Made by a program: the position numbers and the translations under genes. The notes under the pieces are model-generated. The model saw only the letters and a list, made by a program, of their open reading frames with translations, ran no database searches and had not been told where the DNA came from. From contig OZ242345.1 in the NCBI GenBank assembly GCA_965208605.1, forward strand, positions 868,001-932,000: 64,000 nt of DNA, in the 5' to 3' direction. This DNA comes from UBA9659 sp965208605 (GTDB taxonomy: Bacteria; Pseudomonadota; Gammaproteobacteria; Pseudomonadales; Azotimanducaceae). Positions 17,316 through 25,560 of this stretch are shown piece after piece (position 1 is the stretch's first letter; the number at the start of each line of letters is the position of its first letter).

Positions 17316-18117
17316 GGGGCTTCCCCGCGCTAGGCTTGGCCTTCTTGTCGGTAATAACCGGGTCGGTAATAACCGGGTCGGTAATAACCGGGTCGGTAAT
17401 ATCAGTAATCAATGTGCCTTCATCCTCACCGGCGACTATCCTGAGCAAGGCATCTGGCTTATGCATGGCGAAGACTCTCATAGGCAGCTTATGCTCCCTG
17501 GCGAGGCAAATTGCCATGGAATCCATCACCGCCAACTGCTGCTCCAGCACCTCATCGTAGGACAGCCGAGCATAGCGGCAAGCAGAGGCATCAACCATAG
17601 GATCCGCAGAATAGACGCCATCCACTTTGGTCGCTTTGAGCAGGATCTCGGCATTGATTTCTATGGCTCGCAAGCAGGCTGCCGAGTCGGTTGTAAAGAG
17701 CGGGTTGCCGGTGCCCGCGGCGAAGATGACCAGCCCACCAGATTGCAGATGCTGTATGGCGGTGCGCCGGTGGTAGTGTTCAACGACTCGCCCCATGGGG
17801 ATAGCGGACATGACCAGGGCATTGATCTTTTCCTGTGCCAGCAGATCGCCGAGGGCGAGAGCATTCATCACGGTCGCCAACATGCCCATCTGGTCAGCAG
17901 TGACCCTATCGAGCCCCGCCTCTTGGAATCTTGCCCCCCGCACCAGATTACCGCCGCCCAGCACCAGCCCTACCTCAACGCCCAACTCAACGAGCCGCTT
18001 AATCTCAACTGCCGTGTTGCGCAAGGCTTGGGGGTCAATGCCGCCCCCCGCATGCCCCAGTGCTTCGCCGCTTAATTTCAGCAGGATGCGTTGGTACTTG
18101 ACTTGACGACCAGACAT
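17308..18117 (-). CDS. pyrH: UMP kinase with repeat-derived C-terminal tail
   Basis: Hexameric bacterial UMP kinase, making UDP from UMP. The catalytic part fits the family: ILLKLSGEAL, VLGGGNLVRGA, TGNPLFTTDSAACLRA and KATKVDGVYSADP. The enzyme normally ends near residue 240, after EDEGTLI. Here it goes on for about 30 residues with ITDPV repeated, encoded by a 15-nt tandem repeat, then KKAKPSAGKPHD. The tail is in frame and ends 8 nt inside frr. It is probably tolerated rather than functional (inference). Confidence 0.94.
   Translation of the reverse strand: MSGRQVKYQRILLKLSGEALGHAGGGIDPQALRNTAVEIKRLVELGVEVGLVLGGGNLVRGARFQEAGLDRVTADQMGMLATVMNALALGDLLAQEKINALVMSAIPMGRVVEHYHRRTAIQHLQSGGLVIFAAGTGNPLFTTDSAACLRAIEINAEILLKATKVDGVYSADPMVDASACRYARLSYDEVLEQQLAVMDSMAICLAREHKLPMRVFAMHKPDALLRIVAGEDEGTLITDITDPVITDPVITDPVITDKKAKPSAGKPHD
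17350..17402. repeat. 15-nt tandem repeat in the pyrH 3' end
   Basis: GGTAATAACCGGGTC is repeated three times exactly (17350-17364, 17365-17379, 17380-17394) with a partial fourth copy. It lies in frame at the end of pyrH and encodes the ITDPV pentapeptide repeat on the minus strand. Confidence 0.9.
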
Positions 18118-18124
18118 TCCAGAC

Positions 18125-18973
18125 TCAGCCGTCTAGTTGTTGCCTGACCTCGGTGGCAAAGTCAATGTCTTGTTTTTCAATCCCTTCACCGACTTCAAAG
18201 CGCACAAAGCGGGTGCTCTGGGCACCTTCTTGCTGGAGCAGTGCGCCGACCTTCACCGTGTCATCTTTTACAAAGGGCTGGGAACTCAGGCTGATTTCGG
18301 CGAGATATTTTTGGAGCCGCCCCTGAACTATTTTTTCCACTATCTCGGGGGGCTTGCCGCTGTCTTGCACCTGGGCGGTGTATATTGCCTGCTCGGCAGC
18401 AATCAACTCGGCGGGCACCTGCTCTGGATTCAGATAGGCGGGATTGAGTGCGGCTATGTGCATGGCAATATCCTTGCCCAGGGCGTCGCTACCCCCTTCC
18501 ATTCCCAACAAGACGCCAATCTTGCCGTTGGTGTGGAGGTACATGCTCACCTGTCCCTGGTCTTGCAAGACTTCTGCACGACGCACCGAGATATTCTCCC
18601 CTAGTTGCTGGATCAAGGCTTCCCGGGGTCCTGCCAGCAAGCCTTCCAGAGTGGTGTCTGGATGATTAAAAATCTCCTCAGTCACCTGCTCCACAAAATC
18701 AATAAAACTCTTATCACGCGCCGCAAAGTCAGTTTCACAATTCACTTCAACAAGCACCCCACGACTACCTTCAACTTTGATGCCCAGGAGACCGTCCCTG
18801 GCAATACGCCCGGCCTTCTTGGCGGCTTTCATGCCACTGGATTTGCGCAGGGTCTCAATGGCAAGCTCCATATCGCCTTGGGTTGCTGTCAGGGCCTGCT
18901 TGCAATCCATCATGCCCAGGCCGGTTCTTTCTCTAAGTGCCTTCACTGCTGAGGCGGAAATGGCAACCATCAT
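18125..18973 (-). CDS. tsf: Elongation factor Ts
   Basis: Nucleotide exchange factor for EF-Tu. It has 282 residues. The N-terminal UBA-like domain is followed by the EF-Tu contact motif TGLGMMDCKQAL, GLLGIKV, and VNCETDFAARD in the core. It starts one base after the end of rpsB and precedes pyrH by 7 nt, the standard rpsB-tsf-pyrH order. ATG ATG at the start leaves a one-codon ambiguity. Confidence 0.96.
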   Translation of the reverse strand: MMVAISASAVKALRERTGLGMMDCKQALTATQGDMELAIETLRKSSGMKAAKKAGRIARDGLLGIKVEGSRGVLVEVNCETDFAARDKSFIDFVEQVTEEIFNHPDTTLEGLLAGPREALIQQLGENISVRRAEVLQDQGQVSMYLHTNGKIGVLLGMEGGSDALGKDIAMHIAALNPAYLNPEQVPAELIAAEQAIYTAQVQDSGKPPEIVEKIVQGRLQKYLAEISLSSQPFVKDDTVKVGALLQQEGAQSTRFVRFEVGEGIEKQDIDFATEVRQQLDG

Positions 18974-19972
18974 CTATTCCTCTGCTGGGGGTTCTTTATG
19001 ACTCTTTATATCCAATGAGGGCTCTGGCTCTTGTGTGGGCGCTATGTCAGGTGTTGCCGAGAGAGCGGGCTCGTCTGCTGAAGGCTCTTTATCACTCTTT
19101 ATATCCAAACCGCTGATGGCTCTCGCTGAGGGCTCTATGTCAGGTGTTGCCGAGGCGGGCGCATTGTCTGCTGCTGGCTCTTCATTACTCTTTATATCCA
19201 ATGAAGGCTCTGGCTCTTGTGTGGGCGCTCCGCTGAGGGCGCCTGCTGAAGGCGCTTCCGCAGCTTCACCCCGGTTCAAGTCGCCCTGATACTCAGCAAC
19301 ACCCGCTAGAGCAGCATCTGCTATGGCGGTCACGAAGAGACGAATTGAGCGGATCGCATCGTCATTGCCAGGGATCACATAGTCAATGCCATCCGGGTTG
19401 GAATTGGTGTCCACCACACCTATGACTGGAATGCGCAGCTTCCTCGCTTCGGTCACCGCTATATGTTCATGGTCAACATCAATCACGAACAAGATGTCCG
19501 GTAAGCCATCCATGTCCTTAATGCCACCGAGACTGAGTTCCAACTTATTGAGAATCCTTTGTCTTGATAGCACTTCCTTCTTGGTCAACTTCTCAAAGGT
19601 GCCGTCCTGGGCCTGGGTCTCCAGATCCCGCAGCCGGCGGATGGATTGCCGAATCGTCTTGTAGTTAGTCAACATGCCGCCCAGCCAGCGTTTGTCCACA
19701 TAGGGCATACCGGCGCGTTGCGCATGCTCGCGGATGACCTTGCTGGCACTTCGCTTGGTGCCCACAAAGAGTATCTTGTGCCGTTTGGCGGTGGTGCTAC
19801 GGACAAACTCCAGAGCTTCATTCAGCGCTGGGACTGTCTTTTCAAGGTTGATGATGTGGATTTTGTTCCGGGCACCAAAGATGTAGTTATCCATCTTGGG
19901 GTTCCAGTATCTGGTCTGATGACCAAAATGAGCACCTGCCTCCAGCAGGCTACGCATGGACACGCTGGACAT
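18974..19972 (-). CDS. rpsB: 30S ribosomal protein S2 with long repetitive tail
   Basis: Ribosomal protein S2. I start it at the ATG at 19972 behind GGAGGG (the frame is open to 20023): MSSVSMRSLLEAGAHFGHQT matches the family. The body, with WNPKM, RWLGGMLTNYKTIRQS and DTNSNPDGIDYVIPGNDDA, ends near residue 235. About 95 more residues follow, absent from ordinary S2, made of imperfect repeats of EPSLDIKS...EPAAD and SATPDI. The DNA of this tail is related to the ACCGCTGAGGGCTC family in antisense. A very acidic, Pro/Ser-rich disordered tail on S2 is unusual. Confidence 0.95.
   Translation of the reverse strand: MSSVSMRSLLEAGAHFGHQTRYWNPKMDNYIFGARNKIHIINLEKTVPALNEALEFVRSTTAKRHKILFVGTKRSASKVIREHAQRAGMPYVDKRWLGGMLTNYKTIRQSIRRLRDLETQAQDGTFEKLTKKEVLSRQRILNKLELSLGGIKDMDGLPDILFVIDVDHEHIAVTEARKLRIPVIGVVDTNSNPDGIDYVIPGNDDAIRSIRLFVTAIADAALAGVAEYQGDLNRGEAAEAPSAGALSGAPTQEPEPSLDIKSNEEPAADNAPASATPDIEPSARAISGLDIKSDKEPSADEPALSATPDIAPTQEPEPSLDIKSHKEPPAEE
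18976..19262. repeat. Imperfect repeats encoding the S2 tail
   Basis: On the plus strand the segment alternates GCTGAAGGCTCTTTATCAC, CTCTTTATATCCAA, ACCGCTGATGGCTCT, GCTGAGGGCTCTATG and GTCAGGTGTTGCCGAG. There are three imperfect larger copies. These are diverged members of the ACCGCTGAGGGCTC repeat, read on the minus strand as EPSA- and LDIKS-type peptides. Confidence 0.75.
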
Positions 19973-20207
19973 AAGTCCCTCCAAATTGTATTGGGTTAAG
20001 CCTCCACGCACCCCATGATGCAACTCTTTACTCCGCCATCCCCGCGAAGCCCGGTCCTCCCCGCGACGGCGGCAACCCAGAGGTTGAGCCTTGGTTAAAG
20101 ACTCTTCCAGAGCACCCGAACCATGTGTCGGTGTGTGTGTGGTCTGTTTTATCCACCGCAGACTCTGTCTACGGCGGTGCTTTATAACACAGCCGGGCGG
20201 TATCTGG
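19973..20207. other. rpsB leader region, divergent from map
   Basis: There is no gene. The gap carries the GGAGGG ribosome-binding site of rpsB near 19977, a GC-rich repeat-like stretch (CCCCGCGAAGCCCGG and CCCCGCGACGGCGG, 20041-20075), a GT-rich run, and an interrupted hairpin CACCGC-AGAC...GTCT-GCGGTG near 20155-20180. An rpsB promoter must be here, but I cannot place it with confidence. Confidence 0.4.
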
Positions 20208-20213
20208 TATAGT
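20205..20213 (+). promoter_or_regulatory. Extended -10 promoter for map
   Basis: TGGTATAGT at 20205-20213 has the TGn extension and a good -10 hexamer (TATAGT). No clear -35 is present. The transcript would begin about 115 nt before the map ATG and would carry the 15-nt repeat array in its leader. Confidence 0.45.
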
Positions 20214-20286
20214 GCTCAGCGAAAATAGTGCTCAGCGAAAAAGTGCTCAGCAAAAAAGTGCTCAGCGAAAAAGTGCTCAGCGAAAA
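20211..20286. repeat. 15/16-nt tandem repeat upstream of map
   Basis: Five copies of AGTGCTCAGCGAAAA with start points at 20211, 20227, 20242, 20257 and 20272 (first spacing 16, then 15). They lie in the leader of map. A frame beginning GTG at 20212 reads SAQRK repeats but runs out of phase into map and has no Shine-Dalgarno, so I do not call it a gene. Confidence 0.9.
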
Positions 20287-20333
20287 TTTTCCCAGATGTT
20301 TATTAACAAGGCATTAACAAAGCTACTGACAAG

Positions 20334-21116
20334 ATGGCAATTGAAATCAAAGATCAGGAGGCGATTAAAAAGATGCGCGCGGTGGGTGCTCTGGCAGCCG
20401 AGCAGCTGGAAATGATTGAAGCTTACATTCAGCCCGGCATCAGCACCGCCGAGTTGGACCGCATCTGCCACGACTATACCCTCAACAAACAAGGCGCAAC
20501 ACCCGCCCCACTGAACTATAACGGCTTCCCCAAGTCCATCTGCACCTCGGTCAATCATGTCGTCTGCCACGGGATTCCCTGCGAGGACAAGATATTGAAG
20601 AAGGGGGACATCATCAATGTTGATGTCACGTTGCTCAAAGACGACTACCACGGCGATACCAGCAAGACCTTTATTGTCGGCAAGGCAAGCATCCTCGCGG
20701 AGCGGCTGACGCGCGTCTGCCAGGAATGTTTATATCTTGGTATTCAAGCCATAAAACCAGGGCGGCACCTGGGCGATATCGGGCATGTGATCCAACAACA
20801 TGCTGAGCAGCAGCGATTTTCAGTGGTGCGCGAGTACTGCGGCCACGGTATCGGTAAGGTGTTCCACGATGAGCCACAGGTGCTGCACTATGGCCGGCAA
20901 GGCACGGGACCTGAATTAAAACCGGGGATGACCTTCACCATTGAACCTATGATCAACGCTGGCAAGGCGGAGGTGAAGCTGCTCCCGGATCAATGGACGG
21001 TGGTCACCCGAGATCACAAACTCACCGCCCAGTGGGAGCACACCCTCTTAGTCACCGACCAGGGGTATGAAATACTGACCGCTAGGAAAGATGACACCAT
21101 TCCCCGCTCTGGCTAG
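20334..21116 (+). CDS. map: Methionine aminopeptidase, type I
   Basis: Removes the initiator methionine from new proteins. It has 260 residues. Metal ligands are in INVDVTLLKDDYHGDTS (two Asp), GHGIGKVFHDEP (His), FTIEPM (Glu) and WEHT (Glu). CHGIPC supplies the substrate-side His. It is divergent from rpsB, the standard gammaproteobacterial arrangement, and is followed by glnD after 27 nt. Confidence 0.96.
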   Translation: MAIEIKDQEAIKKMRAVGALAAEQLEMIEAYIQPGISTAELDRICHDYTLNKQGATPAPLNYNGFPKSICTSVNHVVCHGIPCEDKILKKGDIINVDVTLLKDDYHGDTSKTFIVGKASILAERLTRVCQECLYLGIQAIKPGRHLGDIGHVIQQHAEQQRFSVVREYCGHGIGKVFHDEPQVLHYGRQGTGPELKPGMTFTIEPMINAGKAEVKLLPDQWTVVTRDHKLTAQWEHTLLVTDQGYEILTARKDDTIPRSG

Positions 21117-21143
21117 TGAGCCTGGCCGCCAACAGAAGCCCAG

Positions 21144-23840
21144 ATGAGCCCGCAAACAAGCACCAAACCTATGCAAGACGAGTTGCTTGGCAGATTGGCA
21201 GACCGCCTGGGTAGCACCAATCAACCCCTCCCGCTACTGAAGGAAGCTATAGCCCAGGCACGCGCGCAGCTCAGTGCCCGGTTTGCTGAGGCTGAGGATA
21301 CTGAGCTGCTAATCGCTGATTTCACCCGCTTTATGGACGGCCTCATCAGCCTTGTTTGGCACCGCTTTACTTGGCACCAGAAGCCCAATGACGGGGGGAA
21401 GTCCAGAATCTCCTTATTGGCAGTCGGCGGTTACGGGCGGTGCCAACTCCTACCCCACTCGGACATTGACCTCTTGATTCTTCTGGAACGGAATAGCCAG
21501 GCGATTCACCGAGCCAACATCCAGCGTTTCACTACCCTGCTCTGGGACCTAGGCTTGGATCTGGCCCATAGCGTCCGCACGATTAAGGATTGTCGTCTCC
21601 AGGCGGCCCAGGAGGTCACCGTGCTGACCGCGATGATGGAATCGCGCACCCTCTGTGGCGACGATGCTTTGCGGTTGCAAGCCAACCGTCAGCTCAGCAT
21701 TGATAAAATATGGACACCGAAGCAGTACTTTCTTGCCAAAAGAGAAGAACAGCGGGCACGGCACATTAAATCTAACCACACTGAGTATAGTCTGGAACCC
21801 AATGTGAAGACCTCCCCCGGGGGGCTGAGGGATATACAGACCCTTGCCTGGGTGGCGAAACGGCAATACGGTACCGAAGGCTTCAATGAGCTTGTTGACC
21901 AGGGCATACTCACCGCGGCGGAACGAGACGAACTGCTAGACAGTAGTGCCTTCCTCCTGAAGGTCAGATTTGCGCTGCACAGCCTCTATGAACGAGATGA
22001 AAATCGGCTGCTATTTGAATACCAGCAACGTCTTGCCGCCCAATTGGGCTATCGGGATGGCGACCAGTTAGCCGTTGAGCAGTTTATGCAGGGCTATTAT
22101 CAGGTCGTGCATAGGGTCAACACCATCAATGAGATACTCTTGCAGCACTTTGACGAGGTGATTATTGAAGCCTCGACACCACGCAGAGAAACCCCTATCA
22201 ACTCCCGCTTCCGATTGACCAACAACTATCTTGAAATCACCTCGGAGCATGTATTTCAAGAAGCACCATCGGCACTGCTGGAGATGTTTGTGCTGCTGGG
22301 TGCCGATGACAAAATTCAAGGTATCCGTGCCTCTACTATCCGCCGGGCGCGGCAAGCAGTGCCTCTGATTGACGATGCCTTTCGTGCTAATCCTGACCAC
22401 GCCAGGCTATTTATGGCGCTTTTGGGTTGCCCCTATTATCTCTTCACTCAGCTGCGCCGGATGGCGCGCTACGGCATCCTCGGTGCCTACCTGCCGGAAT
22501 TTGGCAGAGTAATCGGGCAGATGCAGTTTGATCTCTTCCATATCTACACGGTGGATGCGCATACTCTGGAAGTGGTCCGGAACATGCGCCGCTTCCGTTA
22601 CCGCAATCAGGAACAACGATTTCCCATAGCCGCAAACATACATCGTCAACTGCCCCGGGTGGAATTGCTATACATAGCGGGCATCTACCACGATATCGCC
22701 AAGGGAATGGGTGGCGACCACTCAGCACTGGGCGCGACTATCGCCAGAGCATTTTGTGAACGACATCAACTGCCCGCCCGAGAGACTGAGCTGGTCTGCT
22801 GGCTGGTTACCCAGCATCTAGTCATGTCAACCACTGCCCAGCGCAAAGACACCCAGGATCCACAGGTCATTCATGAGTTCGCCGTCCTGGTGGGCAATCA
22901 GACCCGTCTGGATTACCTCTATGCCCTGACGGTCGCGGACATCAATGCCACCAACCCCACCCTGTGGAATGGCTGGCGGGCACGTCTGCTACAGGATCTA
23001 TATCTGCACACGAGAAAGGCACTGCGCCACGGCTCCGAGGAGCAACGAGATAGAAGAGGATATGTGCAGGACATACAGCAGGAAGTGCTCTCCAGGTTCA
23101 CGGGATCGATGCCGCAAGCGGTGCTACACCTCTGGGAGCAGGTGGCTGATGACTACTTCGTGCGGGAAAGAGTCGCCGACATTACCTGGCACGCAGAGGA
23201 AATCCTAGCCCGGGGCCCCGATGAAAGCCCGCTGATATTGATCCAGGATGCGAAGACCCGACAAGAAGCGGATGGCTTCACTCGCATTTTTATTCATGCC
23301 AAGGATCGAAAGGACTTGTTCGTCTCCATCCTGACCGCACTGGATGGCCTCAGACTGGTGGTCGTTGATGCCGGGATTGCAACTTCTCAATCAGCCATGA
23401 CATTTAATACCTTCACTATCCTGGGCACGGATAAACAACCCGTGAGCAGGGACCTGCACATCATTGAAAAGATCAAAAAAACCATCTTGAAGGCAGTGGT
23501 AGCAGCCGATAACAAGCATCCTCAGGTCCGGCGCACCGCGAGGCGTTTGGTGCCCTTCCCGATGGCAACTGAAGTCAACATCCGCCAGGCGCCCCATCTC
23601 GCCCAGTCGGTGCTGGAAGTCATCGCTCCAGACAGGCCTGGGCTCTTAGCGGTCATCGCCAAGGTCCTGGTGGAAGCTGACATCAATTTGGTAACGGCAA
23701 AAATCACCACCCTGGGGGAAAGGGTTGAGGATATTTTTTACATCACCGACCAGGCCGGCAAGCCGATCACCGACCCGCAACAGCAACAGGCGCTACATGA
23801 CCTGCTACAAGAGGGCATGCGGGAAGCCACTGCTTCGTGA
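21144..23840 (+). CDS. glnD: PII uridylyltransferase/uridylyl-removing enzyme
   Basis: Glutamine sensor that uridylylates or deuridylylates the PII protein and so controls nitrogen metabolism. It has 898 residues, the normal length. The nucleotidyltransferase motif GGYGR...LPHSDIDLLIL is at 95-113, and the HD domain motif YHDIAKGMGGDHS starts near 515. Two C-terminal ACT domains follow (TRIFIHAKDRKDLFVSI near 710 and LEVIAPDRPGLLAVI near 820). It is followed by a 316-nt repeat array rather than dapC. Confidence 0.96.
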   Translation: MSPQTSTKPMQDELLGRLADRLGSTNQPLPLLKEAIAQARAQLSARFAEAEDTELLIADFTRFMDGLISLVWHRFTWHQKPNDGGKSRISLLAVGGYGRCQLLPHSDIDLLILLERNSQAIHRANIQRFTTLLWDLGLDLAHSVRTIKDCRLQAAQEVTVLTAMMESRTLCGDDALRLQANRQLSIDKIWTPKQYFLAKREEQRARHIKSNHTEYSLEPNVKTSPGGLRDIQTLAWVAKRQYGTEGFNELVDQGILTAAERDELLDSSAFLLKVRFALHSLYERDENRLLFEYQQRLAAQLGYRDGDQLAVEQFMQGYYQVVHRVNTINEILLQHFDEVIIEASTPRRETPINSRFRLTNNYLEITSEHVFQEAPSALLEMFVLLGADDKIQGIRASTIRRARQAVPLIDDAFRANPDHARLFMALLGCPYYLFTQLRRMARYGILGAYLPEFGRVIGQMQFDLFHIYTVDAHTLEVVRNMRRFRYRNQEQRFPIAANIHRQLPRVELLYIAGIYHDIAKGMGGDHSALGATIARAFCERHQLPARETELVCWLVTQHLVMSTTAQRKDTQDPQVIHEFAVLVGNQTRLDYLYALTVADINATNPTLWNGWRARLLQDLYLHTRKALRHGSEEQRDRRGYVQDIQQEVLSRFTGSMPQAVLHLWEQVADDYFVRERVADITWHAEEILARGPDESPLILIQDAKTRQEADGFTRIFIHAKDRKDLFVSILTALDGLRLVVVDAGIATSQSAMTFNTFTILGTDKQPVSRDLHIIEKIKKTILKAVVAADNKHPQVRRTARRLVPFPMATEVNIRQAPHLAQSVLEVIAPDRPGLLAVIAKVLVEADINLVTAKITTLGERVEDIFYITDQAGKPITDPQQQQALHDLLQEGMREATAS

Positions 23841-23857
23841 TTCCCACTTCCCGCTGA

Positions 23858-24125
23858 GGGCTCTTTATACAAACCGCTGAAGGCTCTTTATTAACAACCG
23901 CTGAGGGCTCTTTATACAAACCGCTGAGGGCTCTTTATTAACAACCGCTGAAGGCTCTTTATTAACAACCGCTGAGGGCTCTTTATACAAACCGCTGAAG
24001 GCTCTTTATTAACAACCGCTGAAGGCTCTTTATTAACAACCGCTGAGGGCTCTTTATACAAACCGCTGAAGGCTCTTTATAAAACTCTTTATAACTTTTT
24101 ATATACAATGAAGGCTCTATAATCA
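23858..24125. repeat. ACCGCTGAGGGCTC array between glnD and dapD
   Basis: Ten tandem units with core CCGCTGAGGGCTC or CCGCTGAAGGCTC. Two spacer types alternate: TTTATACAAA (23-nt unit) and TTTATTAACAA (24-nt unit), in the order A B A B B A B B A B'. It ends in a degenerate tail (CTCTTTATAACTTTTTATATAC, AATGAAGGCTCTATAATC). The unit length is not held to a multiple of three, unlike copies inside genes. No ORF with a ribosome-binding site is present. Confidence 0.95.
24118..24123 (+). promoter_or_regulatory. Candidate -10 box for dapD inside the array tail
   Basis: A perfect TATAAT arises where the terminal repeat GGCTCTTTAT has become GGCTCTATAAT, 33 nt before the dapD ATG. The -35 position holds only a T-rich CTTTTT. 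It could be a repeat-derived promoter; transcription from glnD is the alternative. Confidence 0.4.
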
Positions 24126-24156
24126 TCTTTTCCGACACGGGGACACCACTGACATC

Positions 24157-25200
24157 ATGTATGCTCTGGCATTAGGGATTGGCACCAAAAACATGCGCGG
24201 GGAATGGCTGGAAGTGTATTTTCCCGCACCGCTATTTCATCCCGAGGCGGCACTAGTTAATGTCCTGGGAGCAGTTCTGGGCTATCAGGGCGGTAACCTT
24301 GATATAGCAATGGATAGCACCCAGCTCTCTGCCCTCAGCGACGGATGGCGCGACCATCAACAACAAAACAAGCTGCTGTCTCAACTGGCAAGCCGTCTGG
24401 CGACAGCGGCTACAAACACCAGGACCAACATCCTGGTAACGATTCTGGAAACAGATGAAAAGCCTCAAACCAGACCCGAGACCTACCTCAAGTTGCATCT
24501 GCTGTCGCATAGATATCTGCTCCCCAACCAACAAAATCTGGACGGTATCTTCTCTCTCTTGCCTAATGTCGCCTGGACAAACCAGGGCGCCGTGGATCTT
24601 GAAGACCTTGAGCAGCGGCAACTTGAAGCCCGCCTGGCAGGCACAGTCCTGGAAGTTGCCGCTGTAGACAAGTTCCCGAAAATGACCAACTATGTCGTGC
24701 CTCCCAAGGTGCGCATAGCCCATTCAGCACGGGTAAGGCTGGGTGCTTATTTGGGTGCTGGCACCGTCGTCATGCACGAGGGGTTGATGAACTTCAACAG
24801 CGCCACTATAGGTCCCAACATGGTTGAAGGCAGAATATCACAAGGGGTAATCCTGGATGCTGGTGCCGACCTTGGTGGTGGCGCCAGTACCGCGGGCACC
24901 CTGTCTGGTGGTGGCAATATCGCCATCACTATCGGCAAAAACTGCCTGATAAGTGCCAATGCGGGAACGGGCATACCTCTGGGTGACAACTGCACCATTG
25001 AAGCCGGCCTGTACATTACCCCGGGGATCATCGTACAGATGATGGATGCGCAGAAAAATGTCTTGCGCTCCACCAAGGCGCGGGAACTTGCCGGGCAAGA
25101 CGGCATGTTGTTTATCCGCAATTCACGGCATGGCGCCGTGGAATGTCATATCAATACCAAGGCAATCAGTTTGAACAAGACGCTACACACTCATAACTAG
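24157..25200 (+). CDS. dapD: Tetrahydrodipicolinate N-succinyltransferase
   Basis: Succinylates tetrahydrodipicolinate on the way to diaminopimelate and lysine. It has 347 residues, the long Pseudomonas-type form. The N-terminal domain is followed by a left-handed beta-helix from about residue 185 (VRLGAYLGAGTVVMHEG, NFNSATIGPNMVEGRIS, GGGASTAGTLSGG). The end of the gene (CGCTACACACTCATAACTAG) resembles the right half of the 38-nt repeat that follows, so the array probably began by duplicating the dapD/dapE junction. Confidence 0.94.
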   Translation: MYALALGIGTKNMRGEWLEVYFPAPLFHPEAALVNVLGAVLGYQGGNLDIAMDSTQLSALSDGWRDHQQQNKLLSQLASRLATAATNTRTNILVTILETDEKPQTRPETYLKLHLLSHRYLLPNQQNLDGIFSLLPNVAWTNQGAVDLEDLEQRQLEARLAGTVLEVAAVDKFPKMTNYVVPPKVRIAHSARVRLGAYLGAGTVVMHEGLMNFNSATIGPNMVEGRISQGVILDAGADLGGGASTAGTLSGGGNIAITIGKNCLISANAGTGIPLGDNCTIEAGLYITPGIIVQMMDAQKNVLRSTKARELAGQDGMLFIRNSRHGAVECHINTKAISLNKTLHTHN

Positions 25201-25560
25201 ACTGACATGCAGCCATACGCTTACACGGCCATAACGAGACTGACATGAGACTCCACTCTTACACGGCCATGACGAGACTGACATGAGACTCCACTCTTAC
25301 ACTGCCATGACGAGACTGACATGAGACTCCACGCTTACACTGCCATAACTAGACTGACATGAGACTCCACTCTTACACTGCCATGACGAGACTGACATGA
25401 GACTCCACTCTTACACTGCCATGACGAGACTGACATGAGACTCCACTCTTACATTGCCATGACGAGACTGACATGAGACTCCACTCTTACACGGCCATGA
25501 CGAGACTGACATGAGACTCCACTCTTACACTGCCATGACGAGACTGACATGAGACTCCAC
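25200..25560 (+). repeat. 38-nt tandem array of coupled mini-ORFs between dapD and dapE
   Basis: Nine exact-period 38-nt units begin at 25200, 25238, 25276, 25314, 25352, 25390, 25428, 25466 and 25504, and a partial tenth at 25542 runs into dapE. Each begins GACTGACATGAGACTCCAC and ends CGA or CTA. Each ATG (25207, then every 38 nt to 25511) opens a 13-codon frame, consensus MRLHSYTAMTRLT, whose TGA overlaps the next ATG as ATGA. The ninth stop overlaps the dapE ATG at 25549. All base changes keep these frames open. No spacers exist, so it is not CRISPR. Confidence 0.95.

Noticed and set aside
17230..18075. 281-codon plus-strand frame opposite pyrH and frr
   Set aside because: Antisense shadow of conserved genes, and it includes the VGNNR reading of the pyrH repeat.
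20212..20415. SAQRK-repeat frame upstream of map
   Set aside because: GTG start without a Shine-Dalgarno; it runs out of phase through the map start, and the peptide arises from the 15-nt repeat only.
25200..25560. CRISPR-like periodic repeats
   Set aside because: The 38-nt units are contiguous with no unique spacers and no cas genes nearby; it is a plain tandem array with overlapping mini-ORFs.
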